Source: Rhizobium sp. BK399 (GTDB taxonomy: Bacteria > Pseudomonadota > Alphaproteobacteria > Rhizobiales > Rhizobiaceae). From it: DNA of 64,000 nt. The notes below the pieces were generated by a model. The model was not told the origin of the DNA and did no database searches. It saw only the letters and a list, made by a program, of their open reading frames with translations. Location of the stretch: NCBI RefSeq assembly GCF_014194695.1, contig NZ_JACIAH010000001.1:124001-188000 (forward strand). The letters are read 5' to 3'. The position numbers were made by a program, and so were the translations under genes. Positions 53,938-63,051 of this stretch are shown here, piece after piece. The stretch's first letter is position 1, and the number at the start of each line of letters is the position of its first letter.

Positions 53938-54214
53938 TTGAATGCTTCCTGTGAACGAAATGGATGACCCCGGCGAACCGGTTTAGTGCCGCCGTTTAAG
54001 GCTTTCGGGGAAATTGCGCAAGACCTAATTGCGGACCGTATTCCTAGCCCGATTCCCCGTATGCCGGCGCATATGGGAAGCGGGCATGCATTCGGCAATA
54101 TCTACTGCAGATGGCAGTGAGGAGATATTCGCGAAGAGCGGGCGCAGTGCAGCCAAGGATATGATACTACTTCATTTGCCGTCCTGGCGGGGAAGCACTA
54201 TCTGGAGATTGGGC

Positions 54215-54724
54215 ATGGAACCTAAGGAAATTGCAAAACGATCCGCAGGCAACTTTCTGATCTTTGCAGGCTGTGCATTCATCTTGTGGATTCTTGCGGC
54301 TTCGATTGACTGGGTCGCACAGGTATTGCGCCTGTCCTCGCCTGAGCGTCTTCCGGCTCTGGCAACCTCTATCGTCAACTCATCAACACTGCAGGCAATC
54401 GTTGCCATATGGCTGCTCACCGCCGCATTCGCGATCGCCTTCCCAAAAATGCTGACGCCGCTTTCGGCCACCACAGCCCTGATGTTCGACGTGGGATATG
54501 GCATCCTCGGCGCCCTGGCCGGCTTCGGCATCGCCATCGGCCTTTTCGGCGGCGGCTGGTCGATCCTGCTGCGCGCGGTCATCTACAGCGCGATCATCGC
54601 CATCGGCTTCATTGCCGTCCGCATGTGGCTTTCAAGGGAAGACCTGAGCGCCAGCGGACAGAGGCGCTGGACGATTGCCGGAATCATCGCGCTGGCTTCG
54701 CCGTTTGTGCTGCTGTGGGGCTAG
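54215..54724 (+). CDS. Hypothetical four-span membrane protein
   Basis: A 169-residue protein with hydrophobic segments at about 14-33, 54-76, 86-112 and 112-132, with a further one at the C-terminus (about 149-168). I used the ATG at 54215 (MEPKEIAKRS) because GGAG precedes it; the frame is open further upstream, but that part reads as intergenic. No known family is recognised. It ends 27 bases before a tRNA-Gly fragment. Confidence 0.6.
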   Translation: MEPKEIAKRSAGNFLIFAGCAFILWILAASIDWVAQVLRLSSPERLPALATSIVNSSTLQAIVAIWLLTAAFAIAFPKMLTPLSATTALMFDVGYGILGALAGFGIAIGLFGGGWSILLRAVIYSAIIAIGFIAVRMWLSREDLSASGQRRWTIAGIIALASPFVLLWG

Positions 54725-54750
54725 AGGTACGCATTTGCGACAGCGCAGCT

Positions 54751-54795
54751 TGGTGGGTAGCGGGATTCGAACCCGCGTATTCAGCTGGGAAGGCT
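54751..54795 (-). repeat. Degraded 3' half of a tRNA-Gly gene
   Basis: 45 bases corresponding to the anticodon arm through the 3' CCA of tRNA-Gly. Over a 41-base stretch it matches the intact tRNA-Gly at 55687-55760 with two mismatches (one in the T-loop, one in the anticodon loop), and its acceptor end is shortened by two bases. It lies in the same orientation as the intact gene, about 0.9 kb away, as expected for an attachment-site repeat. No D-arm or 5' acceptor strand is present, so it is not a functional tRNA. Confidence 0.85.
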
Positions 54796-54833
54796 TTGGG
54801 TGAATTACTAATCATCCGATGCGGTCGCAGGCG

Positions 54834-55421
54834 TCAACGGGCAATAGGTCGTGCCATTCGATAAACAAGGCTTGCTCGACGCCACTCGCTAGCAAGCAAC
54901 ACGATCGTGATCCCCGTCATTTCGAAGAACCAGAGCCACTTGAAGCCAAAGAGGCGGCTACTGAGGAAGTGGTCGAAATGATGAAAAGATGCAGCGCGAA
55001 TTAGTACGTAGCCCAGCACGAACGTTGAACCGACAAGCGCCAGCCAAGTCTCACGTGGTGATTTTCTTGCCCAAAAAAGTAAAGCAGGTACCGCGGCTGC
55101 GCATGCGGCCACGATGCCGATGATAAAGTAAACCTGCACAGTCCGACGCATCTCATACCACCCGCCGGAATGGGCTACCACACGGCCGAGTTCGGTCATT
55201 GCTGACTGAAGATCGAGTTGCTTATTTATCCCGAGAAGGAAAAATACCACGGAGATCGCACGCCAGATGGAGCCGTCGGATTGCTGGTTCGGATCTTGTC
55301 GAAAGACGACGCCCTTTGTTTTCCAGCAGCTTATGCCAGCAAGCAAGTATAAGGCGACGGTAATCCAGCCACCGATCGTGGGGTCGCCGATGCTGGGTTG
55401 CCAATTAAAAATCTCTGCCAC
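54834..55421 (-). CDS. Hypothetical multi-span membrane protein
   Basis: A 195-residue protein with five hydrophobic segments (about 16-31, 55-65, 94-118, 124-144, 157-180). The motif LGINKQLDLQSAMTELGR between the second and third spans is distinctive and, from memory, recurs in uncharacterised membrane proteins of several proteobacteria. It lies alone in the stretch between the tRNA-Gly fragment and intact tRNA-Gly. No enzyme motif is visible. The 265 bases between its start and tRNA-Gly hold no gene that I can support. Confidence 0.65.
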   Translation of the reverse strand: MAEIFNWQPSIGDPTIGGWITVALYLLAGISCWKTKGVVFRQDPNQQSDGSIWRAISVVFFLLGINKQLDLQSAMTELGRVVAHSGGWYEMRRTVQVYFIIGIVAACAAAVPALLFWARKSPRETWLALVGSTFVLGYVLIRAASFHHFDHFLSSRLFGFKWLWFFEMTGITIVLLASEWRRASLVYRMARPIAR

Positions 55422-55686
55422 TCGCGATCCCCACGATGCGTGCGAAGCACTTCATCCAGGTTCATTGTTCGCGGTTTCCGCTCCGCACGCCAAGTTCGTC
55501 TTTGGTGGTACTTCAGTCGAAAGCAAGACTGAGCCGGCATCCTCGCGCCTCGGAATGCGTCGGAGATAGCGGAATAGCTTTCGCCTTAAGCAGGGCAAGG
55601 TTCGGCAGCCCTCGCGCGCCGAAGAGCGCAAGTGAAATGAGGTGACACGGAGCGACACGCGGTATTGCTGAGTGGCCGGAAAAACT

Positions 55687-55760
55687 TGGAGCGGGTAGCG
55701 GGAATCGAACCCGCGTATTCAGCTTGGAAGGCTGCTGCTCTACCATTGAGCTATACCCGC
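55687..55760 (-). tRNA. tRNA-Gly (anticodon TCC)
   Basis: A 74-nt cloverleaf with encoded CCA. Acceptor GCGGGTA pairs with TACCCGC; anticodon loop CTTCCAA; T-arm GCGGGTTCGATTCCCGC. It lies 26 bases downstream of tRNA-Tyr on the same strand. Confidence 0.97.
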
Positions 55761-55786
55761 GGGGTGGTATCCGATCCAATGACGAA

Positions 55787-55871
55787 TGGTGGAGAGAGTT
55801 GGATTTGAACCAACGTAGGCTGAGCCAACGGATTTACAGTCCGTCCCCTTTAACCACTCGGGCATCTCTCC
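55787..55871 (-). tRNA. tRNA-Tyr (anticodon GTA)
   Basis: An 85-nt class II tRNA with long variable arm and encoded CCA. Acceptor GGAGAGA pairs with TCTCTCC; anticodon loop CTGTAAA; T-arm TTGGTTCAAATCCAA. It is probably cotranscribed with tRNA-Gly. Confidence 0.97.
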
Positions 55872-56078
55872 AGTTTTTTTCGTCCGGATCGTGAGACCAA
55901 GCTCGTCAGACTTTCGAAGCGTTGCCGCCCCTCGGTCTGCGCCGCGTATATGACCGGACGATTTCCGCATGTCAACACGATGACGGTGGAAAAAATGTGA
56001 AAAATTTCATCGCCCGGGGAAAGGTGGGCTCCTGAAAGAAATCCTATGCGGAAAGAAGCGCCCCGGATATAAAGCCGC

Positions 56079-56969
56079 ATGAGCAAAGACAACAAAAGCG
56101 GTGGCAAGCCCACAAACGAGAAGTCCGCCAAGGACACACATTACGCAACCCTGCGCCGCGCGCATCGCGACAGCAAGCGTGAACGCGGCGAGATCCCGAC
56201 ACCGCCGCCGCAGAAGCGCCGGCGCGGCGCCGAGGACTGGAAGCCACCGGCACTCGCACCTGAACAGGTCTACCTTTACGGTCTTCATACGGTTCGTGCC
56301 GCGCTCGACAACAAGGAGCGCAAGAACGTCAGGCTCTCGGTGACCCAGAACGCGCTCGCCCGTCTTGAGGTCGATGCCGATTCACTCGGTATCCCTGTTG
56401 AGATCGTCGCCCCGCATGATATCGACAAGTTCCTTGGCCCGGACGCGATCCACCAGGGCGTCATGCTGGAAACCCGGCCTCTGCCCGTTCGCCGGCTGGA
56501 AGCGCTGAAGGACAGCCCGCTACTGCTCGTGCTCGACCAGGTGACCGATCCGCACAATGTCGGCGCCATCATGCGCTCCGCAGTGGCCTTCAATGCCGGT
56601 GCCGTCATCACCACGCAGCGCCACAGCCCGACCGAATCGGGCGTATTGGCGAAGTCAGCTTCAGGCGCGCTGGAACTCATCCCCTATATCCAAATCACCA
56701 ACCTTGCAGACGCGCTCGGCGAACTACACAAGCTCGGCTTCTTCACGATCGGCCTTGATTCGGAGGGCCCGGCTCCGCTCGAGGGTACATTCTCGGGTGA
56801 CAAGGTGGCGTTGGTATTGGGCTCCGAAGGCAAGGGGCTAAGGCAAAAGACGCGCGAAACCGTGAGCGCACTTGCGCGGCTAGACATGCCAGGCGCTATC
56901 AAATCTTTAAATGTCTCGAATGCAGCGGCGATCGCGCTCTATGCGGCGCGGCTGCATCTGAAAGCATGA
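56079..56969 (+). CDS. rlmB: 23S rRNA (guanosine-2'-O-)-methyltransferase RlmB
   Basis: A 296-residue SPOUT-class methyltransferase (TrmH family). A basic, disordered N-terminal extension (about 1-55, KRRRG) comes before the substrate-binding domain (YLYGLHTVRAAL). The catalytic knot carries LDQVTDPHNVGAIMRSA (about 150-166), ALVLGSEGKGL (about 244-254) and PGAIKSLNVSNAAAIALY (about 269-286). RlmB methylates G2251 in Escherichia coli. A stem GGAGCGGC/GCCGCTCC (56982-57005) after the stop may be a weak terminator. Confidence 0.9.
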   Translation: MSKDNKSGGKPTNEKSAKDTHYATLRRAHRDSKRERGEIPTPPPQKRRRGAEDWKPPALAPEQVYLYGLHTVRAALDNKERKNVRLSVTQNALARLEVDADSLGIPVEIVAPHDIDKFLGPDAIHQGVMLETRPLPVRRLEALKDSPLLLVLDQVTDPHNVGAIMRSAVAFNAGAVITTQRHSPTESGVLAKSASGALELIPYIQITNLADALGELHKLGFFTIGLDSEGPAPLEGTFSGDKVALVLGSEGKGLRQKTRETVSALARLDMPGAIKSLNVSNAAAIALYAARLHLKA

Positions 56970-57289
56970 TGCGATAGCGGCGGAGCGGCGAAGGTATGCC
57001 GCTCCTGCCTCAATCGACCCACCTTGCCCCGGGAGTGACTGCAAGTGCGAACGACTTTCGCCATGTCACCCTCCGGAGACCGCGCAACGGCCCGACGAGC
57101 GCTTCTCGTACTGATAAGCACGAACGACCGACCATTTCATTCGACTTACGGGAAGACGGCAGCCTCGGCAACGCAGGGAAGGAGCCGGTAAACCGTTGCT
57201 CGTGGTCAGAAAAAACTTCCGCACGCCTCGGATTTAGCTCTGTCATCCTCTATAGCTTCCCGCACTCGAACAGGAGGAACGTATCCCAT

Positions 57290-57445
57290 ATGGCTGTCCG
57301 CTCCCTCATTGTCGGCACTCTCTTCGTCGCTGCATTCGTAGCCCTCATCCTCAGCATTGCTTGGATCGACAAGTCGCAACCAATCCACCAACCCGCTCCG
57401 CTTGCACCGGCGCCCGAACGCCCTATTCCTCCGCCCGCGGAATAA
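57290..57445 (+). CDS. Small single-span membrane protein with proline-rich tail (51 aa)
   Basis: ATG at 57290, stop at 57443-57445. Residues about 5-25 form one hydrophobic helix and residues 29-51 form a proline-rich tail (PAPLAPAPERPIPPPAE). AGGAGG lies 12 bases upstream, rather far. I do not recognise a family. The preceding stretch 56970-57289 shows only the stem after rlmB. Confidence 0.5.
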   Translation: MAVRSLIVGTLFVAAFVALILSIAWIDKSQPIHQPAPLAPAPERPIPPPAE

Positions 57446-57519
57446 CGGCTGGATCGATCGCCCGCGGAACTGAGATCAATCTGAGGCGTTTGCCACGCAC
57501 GATTTTCAAGGAGAAACAC

Positions 57520-57651
57520 GTGCGAGTGATGATCGCCGTCATTGTTTTGATGATTGCCTCCGTTCTGAACATCGTCGTCACGCCCTCACGAGCTGGAGAA
57601 CGCCCCGGCGCGAAGTTGCAGGCCAGCGTGCGACAGACAGCTCAAAACTAA
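57520..57651 (+). CDS. Small secreted or membrane peptide (43 aa)
   Basis: GTG start at 57520 with AAGGAG six bases upstream, stop at 57649-57651. The N-terminus (VMIAVIVLMIASVLNIVV) is a signal-like hydrophobic helix, possibly cleaved after SRA, leaving a short basic peptide. It follows the 51-residue membrane protein by 74 bases, so the two may form a small operon. Confidence 0.45.
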   Translation: MRVMIAVIVLMIASVLNIVVTPSRAGERPGAKLQASVRQTAQN

Positions 57652-57711
57652 AGCTGCGAAAGCGCCACCGTCTACGTCAACGGGCAACAACTATGCTCAA
57701 TTGGAGAAGGA

Positions 57712-57787
<76 letters not shown>

Positions 57788-57984
57788 GATGCCTGCCAAG
57801 TACCAGATTCTGCGGTCCTGTAAAGAAGAAATCGGCGCCATCCTCATTTCATCGGCGCGGTGTCACCATGGGTGTTGACGTCCGAACGTGCTCGGGCGCT
57901 CCGGCGAACGGTTATTGGCATAAAACGCCTTGTCGGTCGGGCTTGCAATCATTTAGCTAGGCCGAGATCAGAAAAGGGAACTCC

Positions 57985-58758
57985 ATGGGCCGTTCATTTC
58001 AGACGCTTTCCTTCCTTGCCTCCTCGGCGACCGAGGCGCTGGCGGCGCGGGAAGAGCTGATTCGCATTTATGGCGACGTGCCCCCCGACGAGTCCGATGT
58101 CATCGTCGCCCTTGGTGGCGACGGCTTCATGCTGCAGACGCTGCACGGTACGATGAACTCGGGCAAGCTTGTCTACGGCATGAATCGCGGTTCGATCGGC
58201 TTCCTGATGAACGAATACCGAACGGAGAAACTTCAGGATCGGATCTGTGCGGCCGTCGAAAACGCATTTCACCCCTTACAGATGACGACCGCGAATTCGG
58301 ACGGCTCGAATTCGACAGCACTTGCCATCAACGAAGTGTCGTTGTTCCGTCAGTCTTACCAGGCCGCCAAGCTTCGGGTTGAGGTCGATGGCGTCGTTCG
58401 CCTTGACGAGCTCATCTGTGACGGCCTGATGGTGGCAACGCCAGCGGGTTCGACGGCGTACAACCTCTCCGCCCATGGCCCAATCCTGCCGCTTGACGCG
58501 CCGCTGCTGGCGATGACACCCGTCAGCGCGTTTCGGCCGCGGCGTTGGCGCGGTGCGCTTTTGCCGAATAAGGTGACCGTCGATATCCATATTCTCGAGG
58601 CGGAGAAGCGCCCGGTGAACGCCGTTGCCGACAATACCGAAGTGAAATCGGTGCTTCACATTCGCATCGCTCAGTCGGAACATACCACGGCACGCATTCT
58701 TTCCGATCCTGATCGCTCATGGTCCGATCGTATTCTTGCCGAACAGTTTGAGGACTGA
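57985..58758 (+). CDS. nadK: NAD kinase
   Basis: A 257-residue short-type NAD kinase that makes NADP from NAD and ATP. The GGDGFML motif (about 44-50), the NEVSLFR segment and the conserved GLMVATPAGSTAYNLSAHGP (about 148-167) are present. The length matches rhizobial orthologues, which lack the N-terminal extension of enterobacterial enzymes. It is followed by a secreted protein gene after three bases. Confidence 0.95.
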   Translation: MGRSFQTLSFLASSATEALAAREELIRIYGDVPPDESDVIVALGGDGFMLQTLHGTMNSGKLVYGMNRGSIGFLMNEYRTEKLQDRICAAVENAFHPLQMTTANSDGSNSTALAINEVSLFRQSYQAAKLRVEVDGVVRLDELICDGLMVATPAGSTAYNLSAHGPILPLDAPLLAMTPVSAFRPRRWRGALLPNKVTVDIHILEAEKRPVNAVADNTEVKSVLHIRIAQSEHTTARILSDPDRSWSDRILAEQFED

Positions 58759-58761
58759 GAA

Positions 58762-59277
58762 ATGGGGCTGCGACCAACGGCGCTTTGTGCAATGCTGCTC
58801 ACAGCATCCTCGCTCTACGCTCAAACCGCGGCGGCGGATGATCCGATCCTGCCGGCTTCGATCATATTTGCGACCAGCACGGGTTACTGGGAAGACGACG
58901 GCACCGCACCTGCCGTTCAACGGGCACCATCGGCACCTCAGCCGACGGCATCGAGTCCCGCGACAGCCAAGCCGCGCCATGGTTACTACAAACTGTTTGC
59001 GGTCCGGCAATCCGACCGCACGGCCAAGATCTACCTACAACAGATCGAGCAGGGGGACGGCGGGCCGGCGATCGCCTCGACGGTTGAATTGCAAGAACTC
59101 AACGAGCTAAAGCCATATGTCACCGACATCCGGCCAGAAAACTCCTCCGGAATGCTCAAGGAGCCCGGCCTTTTCGCTATGGTTTATCTGAAGACCGATC
59201 CGGATGCGGAATCGGAGACCTGGACGGTCGTCATCGACGAATTTGGTGAGGTCACTGTCGGGAAGGCAAGCAACTAA
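58762..59277 (+). CDS. Hypothetical exported protein
   Basis: A 171-residue protein with a signal peptide (TALCAMLLTASSLYAQTAAA, cleavage near residue 25), a proline/alanine-rich linker (about 51-72) and a soluble domain with KLFAVRQSDRTAKIYLQQ and ETWTVVIDEFGEVTVG. No family recognised. Three bases separate it from nadK, so the two are probably translationally linked. Confidence 0.7.
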   Translation: MGLRPTALCAMLLTASSLYAQTAAADDPILPASIIFATSTGYWEDDGTAPAVQRAPSAPQPTASSPATAKPRHGYYKLFAVRQSDRTAKIYLQQIEQGDGGPAIASTVELQELNELKPYVTDIRPENSSGMLKEPGLFAMVYLKTDPDAESETWTVVIDEFGEVTVGKASN

Positions 59278-59331
59278 CACTTTGCCGCTGAACGTCGCGC
59301 ACCCCTAAGCCAACTGGCTTTGCCGATGAAA

Positions 59332-59351
59332 AAGGCCTCTTTCGAGGCCTT
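59332..59351 (-). terminator. Terminator of prfB
   Basis: AAGGCCTC (59332-59339), loop TTTC, GAGGCCTT (59344-59351). On the minus strand it is followed by TTTCATC after the final stem T's, giving a TTTTT run. It lies 21 bases after the prfB stop. Confidence 0.85.
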
Positions 59352-59372
59352 CTCAAATCCGGTTGACAGTAG

Positions 59373-60504
59373 TCAGTCAACGTCGTCGACGACCGCGTCC
59401 GGCTTGCCGCTGATGCGGTGCGCAAGAGCTGCTTCCATGAACTCGTCGAGTTCACCGTCCAACACGTCGCCTGGTGCTGTGCTCGCCACGCCGGTCCGCA
59501 GGTCCTTGACCAACTGATATGGTTGCAAGACGTACGAACGGATCTGGTGTCCCCAGCCAATGTCGGTTTTGGACGCCGCTTCTGCGTTTGCCGCTTCTTC
59601 GCGCTTCTTCAACTCCGCCTCGTACATGCGGGCACGCAGCATATCCCAGGCCTTGGCGCGGTTCTTGTGCTGCGAGCGCTCCTGCTGGCAGGCGACGACG
59701 ATACCGGTCGGAATGTGCGTGATACGCACGGCCGAGTCGGTCGTGTTAACGTGCTGACCACCCGCTCCCGATGAACGGTAGGTATCGATGCGGCAATCGC
59801 TTTCATTGATCTCGATGTTGATCGAGTCGTCGACCACGGGATAAACCCAGATCGACGAGAAGGAGGTGTGGCGACGTGCATTGCTGTCATAGGGCGAGAT
59901 GCGCACGAGGCGGTGAACGCCCGACTCGGTCTTCAGCCAACCATAAGCGTTGTGACCCTTCACCAGCAGCGTCGCGGACTTGATGCCCGCTTCTTCGCCG
60001 TCGTGGACTTCGAGAAGCTCGACCTTGAACTTCGAACGCTCGGCCCAGCGCGTGTACATGCGCAGAAGCATGTTGGCCCAGTCCTGGCTTTCCGTGCCGC
60101 CTGCGCCGGAGTGAACTTCCAGATAGCTGTCGTTGCTGTCGGCTTCGCCCGAAAGCATCGCTTCGACCTGACGCCGGGCAGCCTCGGCCTTCAATCCCTT
60201 GAGGGCATCTTCGGCGTCCTTGACGACGCTTTCGTCACCCTCTTCCTCGCCCATTTCGATGAGCTCGATATTGTCGGTCAGCTCCTGCTCGAGCTGCTTC
60301 ACGCCATTGATGCCGTCGTCCAGCTGCTGGCGTTCGCGCATCAGCTTCTGTGCTTCCTGCGCATCGTTCCAGAGGGTCGGATCCTCTGCCTTGTTGTTCA
60401 ACCAGTCCAGTCGCCTTACCGCCTGGTCCCAGTCAAAGATGCCTCCTCAGCAGGGTGATAGCCTGCTTGGTTTCATCGACCACGTTCTGGATTTCCGCTC
60501 GCAT
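59373..60504 (-). CDS. prfB: Peptide chain release factor 2 (programmed +1 frameshift)
   Basis: RF2 that ends translation at UGA and UAA. The first 23 codons from the ATG at 60502-60504 ([14 protein letters not shown]) end at an in-frame TGA; a +1 shift at CTTTGAC (60438-60432) joins them to the main frame ([16 protein letters not shown]), giving 376 residues. The GGQ motif is in [10 protein letters not shown]. The codon-recognition tripeptide reads SPY in [12 protein letters not shown] rather than the SPF of Escherichia coli. It stands between a convergent exported-protein gene and mrcA. Confidence 0.96.
60432..60447 (-). promoter_or_regulatory. Programmed frameshift site of prfB
   Basis: On the minus strand AGGAGG (60447-60442), CAT, then CTT-TGA-C (60438-60432). 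The internal Shine-Dalgarno-like sequence stands three bases before the slippery CTT codon, the same spacing as in Escherichia coli, and here it is a perfect AGGAGG. Confidence 0.95.
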
Positions 60505-60548
60505 TTTCCTGCTTCTTTGCGTTGCTACGAAGATTGCCCGTCAGATAA

Positions 60549-60588
60549 TTGTGGCGGCTGCGGATGTAAAGAGCCGCAGCCGCCACAA
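60549..60588 (-). terminator. Hairpin after mrcA
   Basis: TTGTGGCGGCTGCGG (60549-60563) and CCGCAGCCGCCACAA (60574-60588): a perfect 15-bp stem with a ten-base loop, 15 bases after the mrcA stop and 44 bases before the prfB start. There is no long T tract, so termination efficiency is uncertain. Confidence 0.6.
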
Positions 60589-60603
60589 GAGTTCGGGGAA
60601 GAC

Positions 60604-63051
60604 TTAGTAAAGGCCGCCGGCGCCGGACTGAACTGCCTGATTGGCCTGGGGAGAGGTCCGCAGAATCTCCTCAGGTGCCATAGCGTTGTCCATCCCGATG
60701 ACCGACAGACTGTCGGCAGGACCGGTGCCGGGCTTGAAGGCTTCGATAATCGTGTTCGGATCACCCTGCGCGGCTGCCATACCGGTCTTGCGGTCGATCG
60801 GGATGAGGTTCATCCCGGCAGGAATAACGAATTTCGACTCGGGCATGTCCTTGACGGCCGTCTGCATGAATTCATTGAAGATCGGCGCCGACAGCGAGCC
60901 GCCGGTGCCGCCACGGCCAAGGGTCGAGGGCGAGTCGAACCCGATGTAGAGACCGGCGACGAGGTCCGGCGTGAACCCGACGAACCACGCATCCTTCTCG
61001 TCGTTGGTCGTCCCGGTCTTGCCCGCGACATCACGACCGCCGAGATCAATCTTGCCGGCTGCAGTGCCACGCTGGATGACGCCCTGCAGCATCGAGGTGA
61101 TCTGGTACGAGGTCATCGGATCGAGAACGGTTTCGCGATTGTCGACGACGTTCGGTTCGTCCTGGTTTTGCCAGTCGCTGGCGTTGCAGCCCTCGCAAAC
61201 GCGCTCTTCGTGCTTAAAGATCGTGCGTCCGTAGCGGTCCTGGATGCGGTCAACCAGTGTCGGCTTGATCTGCTTGCCGCCATTGGCGATGACGGAATAG
61301 GCCGACACCATGCGCAACACCGTCGTCTCGCCGGAACCCAAGGACATGGCGAGAACCGGCATCATGTGATCGTAGATGCCAAAGCGCTCGGCATATTCAG
61401 CAACGACATTCATGCCGAGGTCGTTGGCGAGGCGAACGGTCATGCGGTTGCGCGAGTGCTCGATAGCGAAGCGAAGCGTGTTGGCGCCACCACCCTCGCC
61501 TTCGTAGTTATCTGGCGCCCAAACCTGGCCATTGCCCGTCTGGATCGAGAGCGGATCGTCGCTAACGACCGAGGCCGGTGTGTAGCCGTTGTCCATGGCC
61601 GCCGCGTATACGAACGGCTTGAAGGACGATCCCGGCTGGCGCATCGCCTGGGTGGCACGGTTGAATTCCGATTGCGCATAGGAGAAGCCGCCGACCATGG
61701 CAAGCACGCGACCCGTTTTCGGATCCATCGCCACCAGGCCGCCCTCGACCTTTGGCGGCTGGCGAAGCCGGTAAGAATTGGAGCCCTCAGCACCCAGCCG
61801 CTCTACATAGACGACGTCACCGGCGGAGAGGACCCCTTCGGGCGACTTCGCCGTCTTCCGGCCAGTAGCGGAGCGATATGCCCACTGCAGGTTCTTGGCC
61901 TCGATGATCCCGCGCTCGCGCTCGGACGGAATCTTGCCCGCGCCGTCCTTGGGCGGCTGCAGGCCGATGTCGACGCTGTCGTCCGAGACAGCCAGCACAA
62001 CAGCCAATTGCCATTCGGGGACATCCGTCAGTGCCGGAATATCGGCAAGCGCCTTGCCCCAATCGGCCGCAGTGTCGATCTGCTTGATCGGACCATGGAA
62101 GCCACGGCGCTCGTCATAATTCGTCAGACCATCCTGAAGGGCTTTGCGGGCGAAGACCTGTAGCTCGGGATCAAACGACGTGCGGACTGACAGACCGCCT
62201 TCGTACAGCATCTTCTCGCCGTACTGCTCGATCAGCTGGCGACGGACTGCCTCGGCAAAATAGCCGGATGCGAAGAGCGAGGGACCGCTGCTGCGACCGG
62301 TCACGCCAAGGGGCTGCTTCTTGGCTTCGGCGCCATCGGACTGGCTGACATAGCCATTCTCGACCATGCGATCGATGACCCAGTTGCGGCGGGTGACCGC
62401 TGCTTCGGGATGACGGAAGGGATGATAATTGGCCGGCCCCTTTGGCAGCGACGCAAGATAGGCCGCATCAGCGATCGTCAGTTCGTTCACCGACTTATTG
62501 AAATAGGTGAGCGACGCGCTGGCGATGCCGTAGGAGTTCAGACCGAAGAAGATCTCGTTCAGGTACAGCTCGAGGATCTTGTCCTTGCTGTAGGCCTGCT
62601 CGATACGGAAGGAGAGGATCGCTTCCTTCGCCTTGCGCTCCATCGTCTGCTCGCTGGAAAGCAGAAAGTTCTTGGCGACCTGTTGGGTGATGGTCGAGCC
62701 GCCCTGGGTCGGGCCGCCGGTCAGATAGGCGACCACTGCGCGAGCGAAGCCAGTCACGTCGATGCCGGGATGCTGATAGAAATTCTTGTCTTCAGCAGAC
62801 AGGAAGGCAGCCTTGACGCGATCCGGGACTGCCTGGATCGGCAGGAACAGTCTGCGCTCCTTGGCATACTCCGCCATCAGCGCGCCGTTGCCTGCATGGA
62901 CGCGGGTCGTTACCGGTGGCTCGTAGCTACTCAGCACTGCGTAGTCCGGAAGATCCTTCGTGACGGTTGCCAAATAAACGGCAACAATAGCCGCTACGCC
63001 CAGGAACAGGACGCAAGCCACTCCGAAGAAATATCCAAGAAGTCTAATCAT
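60604..63051 (-). CDS. mrcA: Penicillin-binding protein 1A (bifunctional transglycosylase/transpeptidase)
   Basis: An 815-residue class A PBP that polymerises and cross-links peptidoglycan. A short cytoplasmic tail and membrane anchor (about 5-27) come first. The glycosyltransferase domain has AAFLSAEDKNFYQHPGID (about 82-99), with its catalytic Glu; the transpeptidase domain has the Ser-X-X-Lys motif in PGSSFKPF, the SRN motif in EHSRNRM and AGKTGTT. The length is typical. It follows the amidase gene after 242 bases without a gene. Confidence 0.96.
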   Translation of the reverse strand: MIRLLGYFFGVACVLFLGVAAIVAVYLATVTKDLPDYAVLSSYEPPVTTRVHAGNGALMAEYAKERRLFLPIQAVPDRVKAAFLSAEDKNFYQHPGIDVTGFARAVVAYLTGGPTQGGSTITQQVAKNFLLSSEQTMERKAKEAILSFRIEQAYSKDKILELYLNEIFFGLNSYGIASASLTYFNKSVNELTIADAAYLASLPKGPANYHPFRHPEAAVTRRNWVIDRMVENGYVSQSDGAEAKKQPLGVTGRSSGPSLFASGYFAEAVRRQLIEQYGEKMLYEGGLSVRTSFDPELQVFARKALQDGLTNYDERRGFHGPIKQIDTAADWGKALADIPALTDVPEWQLAVVLAVSDDSVDIGLQPPKDGAGKIPSERERGIIEAKNLQWAYRSATGRKTAKSPEGVLSAGDVVYVERLGAEGSNSYRLRQPPKVEGGLVAMDPKTGRVLAMVGGFSYAQSEFNRATQAMRQPGSSFKPFVYAAAMDNGYTPASVVSDDPLSIQTGNGQVWAPDNYEGEGGGANTLRFAIEHSRNRMTVRLANDLGMNVVAEYAERFGIYDHMMPVLAMSLGSGETTVLRMVSAYSVIANGGKQIKPTLVDRIQDRYGRTIFKHEERVCEGCNASDWQNQDEPNVVDNRETVLDPMTSYQITSMLQGVIQRGTAAGKIDLGGRDVAGKTGTTNDEKDAWFVGFTPDLVAGLYIGFDSPSTLGRGGTGGSLSAPIFNEFMQTAVKDMPESKFVIPAGMNLIPIDRKTGMAAAQGDPNTIIEAFKPGTGPADSLSVIGMDNAMAPEEILRTSPQANQAVQSGAGGLY

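Noticed and set aside
54097..54129. Inverted repeat AATATCT/AGATATT upstream of the second tuf gene
   Set aside because: Seven AT-rich pairs with a 19-base spacer may occur by chance, and it is not placed at a recognisable promoter.
54751..54795. A second functional tRNA-Gly
   Set aside because: The D-arm and the 5' acceptor strand are missing and the 3' acceptor strand is shortened, so no cloverleaf can form.
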